Positions 30,350 to 34,319 of a stretch of 34,319 bases of DNA are shown here, one piece after another. Made by a program: the position numbers and the translations under genes. The DNA is from Myxococcota bacterium (lineage in GTDB: Bacteria; Myxococcota_A; UBA9160; PR03). The stretch covers positions 1 to 34,319 of the forward strand of contig JASJBO010000099.1 in the NCBI GenBank assembly GCA_030066475.1. Reading direction: 5' to 3'. Position 1 is the first letter of the stretch. Every line of letters starts with the position of its first letter. The notes below the pieces were generated by a model that saw only the letters and a program-made list of their open reading frames with translations, searched no databases and was not told the DNA's origin.

Positions 30350-32176
30350 TCACTGGGCACGCGCGCAGTAGACGCGCACGCTCACCTGGATGTCGTGGCC
30401 GTTGTCGTCGTTGAAGATCCCCACCGTCCAGCGCCGCGCGTCCGCGCCGGTGTCGTCGACGGGGTTGCCGTTGACATAGGCGCTGACGTCCCGCGACTGT
30501 CCGCCGATCAGCTGACGGTAGTGGCCCCAGCCCCCCGAGAGCGCGATGTAATCCACCGGGCAGGTCAGCGTCCGCGAGCCCGTCGTGTTGGGCACGAGCA
30601 CGAAGTTGGCGGCAAGCGCGATCAGGTCGAGGTCCGCGAGGGTCAGGGAGCCGTCCTCCACCTCTTCCGAGGTCACCGCGCCCGCGCCGAGCTTCTCGGT
30701 GTCGACGGCGCCATCGCGCAGGTCTGCGGTGGCGACGGGCGGCCCCGGGCCGCAGGCACTGGTGAGGCCGACGCCGGCGGCATCGCTCGCACCCACGCAG
30801 CGAAGCTCGTTGAACAGGGGGATCTGGCGGGCCGGGTCGAACCCGGACTGGTTGACGACGTCTCCCGTCACCTGGGTGCCGCTGATCCGGACCTCCCAGC
30901 CGGACGACCCGGCGCCCGGGATGGGCGGGGCGAGCACGAGGTCCCCGTCGAGCCGGGAGCTGCGCAGCCGGAGGGCGGGCTCGTTGCCCGCCGCGAAGGC
31001 CGGGTCGAAGAAGAGCGCGTTGTCCGCCACCAGGCTCACGTTCTGGAGCTCGAGATCCATCGTCGTCTGGGAAGCCGCGGACACCACCCGGAACGCGATG
31101 TCCTCGCCGATGCCGGAGGCATTCACGGACACGTCGCGGAACACCGCCCGTCGACCGAGGAAGGCGATGCCGTTGGCGGCGGCGTCGCTGCGGCTCGCGA
31201 AGACCTCCACGTCGGACACGGTGACCTGCTGGGTCCAGGGGAGGACGGCGAACGGCGTGGATCCGGTGGCGCGAACCGCGAGCGAGCGGATCTCCGTGAA
31301 GCCGGATGCCTCGACGATCAATCCGGACAGCTCCGTGAGGCCCGGCCCGGCGCCCTCGAGATCCACGTAGGGCTTGGTGACCACGCTCCCGTAGCTGCCC
31401 GGCAGGATCCGCACCAGGAAGCGGTTGCCCGAGCCGGCGGTCGTGATGGCGTCGAGCGCATCCTGCGGCTCGAGGAAGTCGCCGCGCCCGCCCGCGTCCA
31501 CCACGACGACGTTCGCGTAGCGCCGCTGCAGGTCGGCGGCCTCGAGCCCGTCCACCCGGTCGGCATCCAGGTTGGAGCCCGGCCCGTCGGAGCCCAGCAC
31601 GATGGGCAGGACCTCGCTGTCCCTCGTGACCACGGGGGGCAGCTGCGATTCGTGGACCTCGGTGACCTCCGCGCTGAAGCTCGCCTCGAGGTTCTGCAGC
31701 GTCACCAGATCCACCGACTGGATGCCGCCGACCCGCTCGCTGTCGGTGCTCTGGAGGGCGTAGGCCACGGAGCTGAAGGGCTGGCGCGGGGCGAGCGGCT
31801 CTCCGTCCACGGCGACCTCGAGCCAGCGGTTGGCGTCGCCGAACAGGTCGGCGTCGAAGCTGCCGTGAATCGGGGTGCCGGTTCCGAGGAGCAGGCCGAA
31901 CACGCCGTTCCGAAGCGGGACCTCGGCGTGGTCCTCCGCGTAGAGCCGCGTCCCCTCGCTCGGGGCGTCCCAGATGCCGATCGTCAGATCCACCGGACCT
32001 GCCAGGGGAGCCCCGTCGACGTCGAACAGGCGGCCCTGGTACCCCAGGTCGGGGGGCGGCGCGGCCGTCGCGACCTCTGCGCCGGCCACGAGGGCCAGCA
32101 GCGTGAGCGCACTCGCAGCACCCACCCGCATGCCGCGGCGCGCCAGCGACCGCCGATCGAATCCCGCTCCCGCCAT
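30350..32176 (-). CDS. Exported beta-helix (pectin-lyase-like) protein
   Basis: A 608-residue secreted protein of unknown role. The signal peptide ends near residue 38 (ALVAGAEVATA). Residues about 43-142 form an N-terminal beta domain (LGYQGRLFDVDGAPLAGPVDLTIGIWD through NRWLEVAVDGEPLAPRQPFSSVAYAL), common on bacterial surface proteins with fibre-like tails. LDADRVDGL (203-211) is a collar motif typical of trimeric fibre proteins. From about 222 a pectin-lyase-like beta-helix begins (VVVVDAGGRGDFLEPQDALDAI, RILPGSYGSVV) and runs to about 440. The stretch TADLRDGAVDTEKLGAGAVTSEEVEDGSLTLADL (short repeats) and a final beta domain close the chain. GGAGTGGAAG lies before the chosen ATG; an upstream ATG-containing extension is rejected because it would hide the signal. 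Confidence 0.78.
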   Translation of the reverse strand: MAGAGFDRRSLARRGMRVGAASALTLLALVAGAEVATAAPPPDLGYQGRLFDVDGAPLAGPVDLTIGIWDAPSEGTRLYAEDHAEVPLRNGVFGLLLGTGTPIHGSFDADLFGDANRWLEVAVDGEPLAPRQPFSSVAYALQSTDSERVGGIQSVDLVTLQNLEASFSAEVTEVHESQLPPVVTRDSEVLPIVLGSDGPGSNLDADRVDGLEAADLQRRYANVVVVDAGGRGDFLEPQDALDAITTAGSGNRFLVRILPGSYGSVVTKPYVDLEGAGPGLTELSGLIVEASGFTEIRSLAVRATGSTPFAVLPWTQQVTVSDVEVFASRSDAAANGIAFLGRRAVFRDVSVNASGIGEDIAFRVVSAASQTTMDLELQNVSLVADNALFFDPAFAAGNEPALRLRSSRLDGDLVLAPPIPGAGSSGWEVRISGTQVTGDVVNQSGFDPARQIPLFNELRCVGASDAAGVGLTSACGPGPPVATADLRDGAVDTEKLGAGAVTSEEVEDGSLTLADLDLIALAANFVLVPNTTGSRTLTCPVDYIALSGGWGHYRQLIGGQSRDVSAYVNGNPVDDTGADARRWTVGIFNDDNGHDIQVSVRVYCARAQ

Positions 32177-32457
32177 CTTCCACTCCACGAACGCTCGGCT
32201 TGGATCTCCGTACCCGCTCGTCTGCGCTCCGACCCGCTTCTCCCCCCTGGCCGCTTCTGGAAGAACCTGCATGCGCCGTGCCCATCACCCGACAGGCATC
32301 GACCGCGGCCAGACCCCGGAGGGGGACGACGCCTCGCCACGGTGCGCCTGGGCGACACAACCGTGTTCGCGGACTGGGACATCGAGTCCTTCCGGACCGC
32401 GGCTCGCGCTCGGGGAGCCGGTGAGAGCGGGCATCGAACTTGCTCTCGGGAGCCCTG
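32177..32457. other. Intergenic region between divergent exported-protein genes
   Basis: About 280 bases between the beta-helix gene (minus) and the VPEP-tailed gene (plus). I find no convincing gene, strong promoter or repeat. A short stretch (32340-32420) is open in one frame (reads TVRLGDTTVFADWDIESF) and might be a gene remnant, but it has no start with a ribosome site. Confidence 0.4.
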
Positions 32458-34065
32458 ATGACCGCGCGAATCTCTCCGGCCGGCTTCCCCGTCGCCCTGC
32501 TGTCGCTGCTCGTGGCGGGGTCCGCCGCCGGGTCGGGCTACGACCTCTCGGTGCCGGTCCGCACCGGCGACCGCATCGACGGCCACTACGTGTGGAGCGT
32601 GGAGGGGCTCGGGCCGGACTCGCTCACCGACGCGGGCGAGATCGCCTTCATCGATCTCTACGTCGATCAGATCCCGTCGCAGGGGGCGCTCTCGTCGCTG
32701 CGGCGCGGGGCCGACGTCGGCGACCTGATCGGCGGCGTCGCGGTGAGCGAGTTCAAAGCCGGCTTCCAGGCCGCCATCGACGGCAACGGGACGATCGGCT
32801 TCCAGGCCCTCTCCCAGGGCCTGGGCGACCTGGTCTTCGTGCTGCCCGGCTTCGCCCTGCCGAACCTGGCCGCGCAGGTGGGCGCCGCGACCACGACGGC
32901 GGGCTCGCATCCCGCCGCAAACGAGCTCGGCGACTCCGCCTTCGCGTTCAACTGGTGCAACGAGGCGAACTGCCCGCGGCGCTGGATCGGCGAGCCGGCC
33001 GGCGCGCTGCTCGCCGACGAGTTCATGCAGGACGGCTTCCAGATCACCGACTTCGACGTGCCCGCGCTGAACGAGCAGGGGGACGTCGCCTTCGTCGCGT
33101 CGCACATGGACGGCCTGGTGCGCAAGAAGGGCGTCTACCTCTACGACCGGCTCACCACCACGACGCTGTTCCGCGAGGGCGACGTGATCGACGGCGGCAC
33201 GGTCGGCCGCCAGTGCTGCCCGTCGGGCCTCGACCTCGACGACGCCGGGCGGGTCGCGGTCATGTGGCTCGACGCCGACGGCGCCCGCGTGCTGATCGTG
33301 GGCGACGCGATGGTGCTGCGCGAAGGCGATACCGTGGAAGGCATCGAGATCACCTTCCTCCCCGACACCGCGATCCCGTCGATCAACGGAGCGGGCGCCT
33401 GGGCCCTCTACGCCGTTCTCGACGCCGGCTTCTCGGACGCTGCGATCGTCACGGCGTCCGCGATCGTCGCGCGCGTGGGCGAGACCGTGGCCGGCGACCG
33501 GATCGATTCACTGTGGGGGCCGTCCGTGAACGAGAGCGGCCAGGTCGCCTTCCAGGCGAGGTTCGGCCCGAGCAACTTCTCGCCGAGCGCCGCCATCCTG
33601 GCGACGCCGACCGCGTCGAACGCGCGCGTGCGGCTCACGGCGAGCTCCCCCGCCTCGATCCGCCAGACCGTCACGGCGCCCGCCGGCGCCACCGACGTGC
33701 GCTTCGGCCACCGCTTCGAGACGACCACGGGCGCGCTCACGGTCCGCTTCGCCGGCCAGACGATCGGAACCGTTCCCGCGCCCGCGACCCCCTCCGACGC
33801 CTACGACCGCGCCCGCTTCCTCGTCGACGGCGCGCTGCTGGGCCAGACGGGAGACCTCGAGCTCGTGCTCGACGGACCGGCCGGCTCGCGCGTGTGGATC
33901 GACGACGTCGTGTTCCCCTCCGTGGCGAACGGCCACTTCCAGGACGGGGGCACGGCCGGCTGGCAGTCCTCGGGCGACGTGGCGCTGTTCGTACCCGAGC
34001 CCCGGGCGGGGGCGCTCCAGACCGTCTGCCTCCTCGTCCTGCTCGGACTCGCGCGTCGACGCTGA
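32458..34065 (+). CDS. Seven-repeat, putative beta-propeller protein with VPEP C-terminal sorting tail
   Basis: A 535-residue exported protein. The signal peptide lies within the first 25 residues (VALLSLLVAGSAAGSG). Seven copies of a degenerate N-x-x-G-x-x-A-F motif start at about residues 56, 107, 153, 203, 259, 308 and 357, spaced 46-56 residues, which suggests a seven-bladed propeller (inference). A beta-sandwich module follows (about 385-505, ending GPAGSRVWIDDVVF). The last 24 residues are VPEP (512-515), a hydrophobic stretch and RRR: the three parts of a PEP-CTERM-type exosortase sorting signal, though with a Cys in the helix. No exosortase gene lies in the window. GGGAG precedes the ATG. 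Confidence 0.75.
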   Translation: MTARISPAGFPVALLSLLVAGSAAGSGYDLSVPVRTGDRIDGHYVWSVEGLGPDSLTDAGEIAFIDLYVDQIPSQGALSSLRRGADVGDLIGGVAVSEFKAGFQAAIDGNGTIGFQALSQGLGDLVFVLPGFALPNLAAQVGAATTTAGSHPAANELGDSAFAFNWCNEANCPRRWIGEPAGALLADEFMQDGFQITDFDVPALNEQGDVAFVASHMDGLVRKKGVYLYDRLTTTTLFREGDVIDGGTVGRQCCPSGLDLDDAGRVAVMWLDADGARVLIVGDAMVLREGDTVEGIEITFLPDTAIPSINGAGAWALYAVLDAGFSDAAIVTASAIVARVGETVAGDRIDSLWGPSVNESGQVAFQARFGPSNFSPSAAILATPTASNARVRLTASSPASIRQTVTAPAGATDVRFGHRFETTTGALTVRFAGQTIGTVPAPATPSDAYDRARFLVDGALLGQTGDLELVLDGPAGSRVWIDDVVFPSVANGHFQDGGTAGWQSSGDVALFVPEPRAGALQTVCLLVLLGLARRR

Positions 34066-34097
34066 GCGCTCGCGCGAAGAAAGTCGGCGCGGTCGCC

Positions 34098-34181
34098 GCT
34101 AGGAGGCTGCGCGGCAGAAGCCCCCGCAAGCGCCCGGAGGGCGCGCGCAGTGAGGCGCAGCCGAACGAAGTCCACCAGCTA
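34098..34181 (-). repeat. Dispersed structured repeat, copy 3 (84 bp)
   Basis: About 97% identical to copy 1 although more than 27 kb away. Hairpin 1 is CTGC-GCG-GCAG, hairpin 2 GCGCCC-GGA-GGGCGC (34130-34144), hairpin 3 GGC-GCA-GCC (34154-34162). It starts 33 bases after the VPEP-tailed gene and ends on the TAG of the convergent dockerin-like gene, as in the other two sites. The ends read GCTAG and GCTAC. Confidence 0.8.
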
Positions 34182-34319
34182 CGCCGGGTCCTCCGGCGGA
34201 CACGGCACCGTCCCCGCGCAGTCCAGGCCCGACGGACCGGGCGGGCCGCCGAAGAAGCTCCGGAACACGTTGAAGTCCGGAATGCCGACGCTGCCGTCGC
34301 CGTTGTGGTCGACCGCGGG
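34179..34319 (-). CDS. Dockerin/EF-hand-type C-terminal end of an exported protein (partial)
   Basis: Only the last 46 codons lie in the window; the gene continues beyond its end. The visible sequence PAVDHNGDGSVGIPDF contains a calcium-binding loop (D-x-N-x-D-G-x-V-x-x-x-D), as in dockerin type I and thrombospondin-type repeats. It is followed by NVFRSFFGGPPGPSGLDCAGTVPCPPEDPA, a Gly/Pro-rich tail with two cysteines. Such tails close many large secreted proteins of GC-rich deltaproteobacterial-type genomes. The TAG is the last element of repeat copy 3. The function of the missing part cannot be known. Confidence 0.7.
   Translation of the reverse strand, partial: PAVDHNGDGSVGIPDFNVFRSFFGGPPGPSGLDCAGTVPCPPEDPA

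Noticed and set aside
1..34319. CRISPR arrays, tRNA or rRNA genes, insertion sequences, integrases, toxin-antitoxin pairs
   Set aside because: Looked for and not seen: no regularly spaced direct repeats, no cloverleaf sequences, no transposase or integrase motifs in any supported gene.

Overview
This is a GC-rich (clearly above 70% by eye), densely coded chromosomal segment from a Gram-negative bacterium. Outer-membrane biology points that way: an MCE/Mla-type lipid transport operon with an AsmA-like protein, a lipid A acyltransferase-like enzyme, an OprB-type porin, an RND pump with a lipoprotein adaptor, and many lipobox-bearing lipoproteins. The GC content, the fatty-acid/CoA enzymes, a VPEP-type C-terminal sorting tail and a dockerin-like calcium-binding tail fit a Myxococcota/deltaproteobacterial-type lineage, but no taxonomic marker gene is present, so this is only an inference. 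I see no tRNA, rRNA, CRISPR array, insertion sequence, integrase or phage gene. No stretch longer than 300 bases lacks a gene.

Layout. 1-3.8 kb: metabolic genes: a nitroreductase (5' end cut by the window), an aldo/keto reductase, a 72-residue membrane protein, a secreted alpha/beta hydrolase lipoprotein, and a translationally coupled enoyl-CoA hydratase + ABM-domain pair. 4.0-6.7 kb: a large exported PHP/CehA-McbA-type metallohydrolase. 6.8-9.2 kb (minus): an LpxL/HtrB-like acyltransferase, a DUF3124 lipoprotein and two tandem TRL-like lipoproteins. 9.3-11.0 kb (plus): a ferritin-like protein and an OprB-family porin. 11.0-16.3 kb (minus): a seven-gene operon read MlaE(STAS fusion)-MlaF-MlaD-PqiC-like lipoprotein-two paralogous secreted helical proteins-AsmA-like protein. 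This is an MCE lipid transporter without a recognisable MlaC. 16.5-17.1 kb: an unknown lipoprotein. 17.2-22.9 kb (minus): RND adaptor, RND permease and a class II polyphosphate kinase 2 (polyphosphate:AMP phosphotransferase). 23.0-27.0 kb: a 49-residue membrane protein (plus), then an ECF-type sigma factor, a double zinc-finger anti-sigma factor and an SLC13-type transporter with RCK_C domains (minus). 27.1-29.4 kb: a VIT + vWA protein divergent from the sigma factor. 29.5-30.3 kb: a short-chain dehydrogenase. 30.3-34.3 kb: surface or exported proteins: a beta-helix protein, a seven-repeat putative beta-propeller with a VPEP tail, and the 3' end of a dockerin-like protein cut by the window end.

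The most unusual element is a dispersed repeat of about 85 bp present three times (6718-6802, about 17076-17162, 34098-34181). Each copy sits between the 3' ends of two convergent genes and ends exactly on the TAG stop of the minus-strand gene. Two of its small hairpins carry compensatory base changes between copies, so the repeat behaves like a structured REP-like or 3'-UTR RNA element. The second main point is the MCE operon, whose twin helical secreted proteins (about 63% identical without gaps by hand count) and AsmA-like partner suggest a lineage-specific lipid-transport machine.
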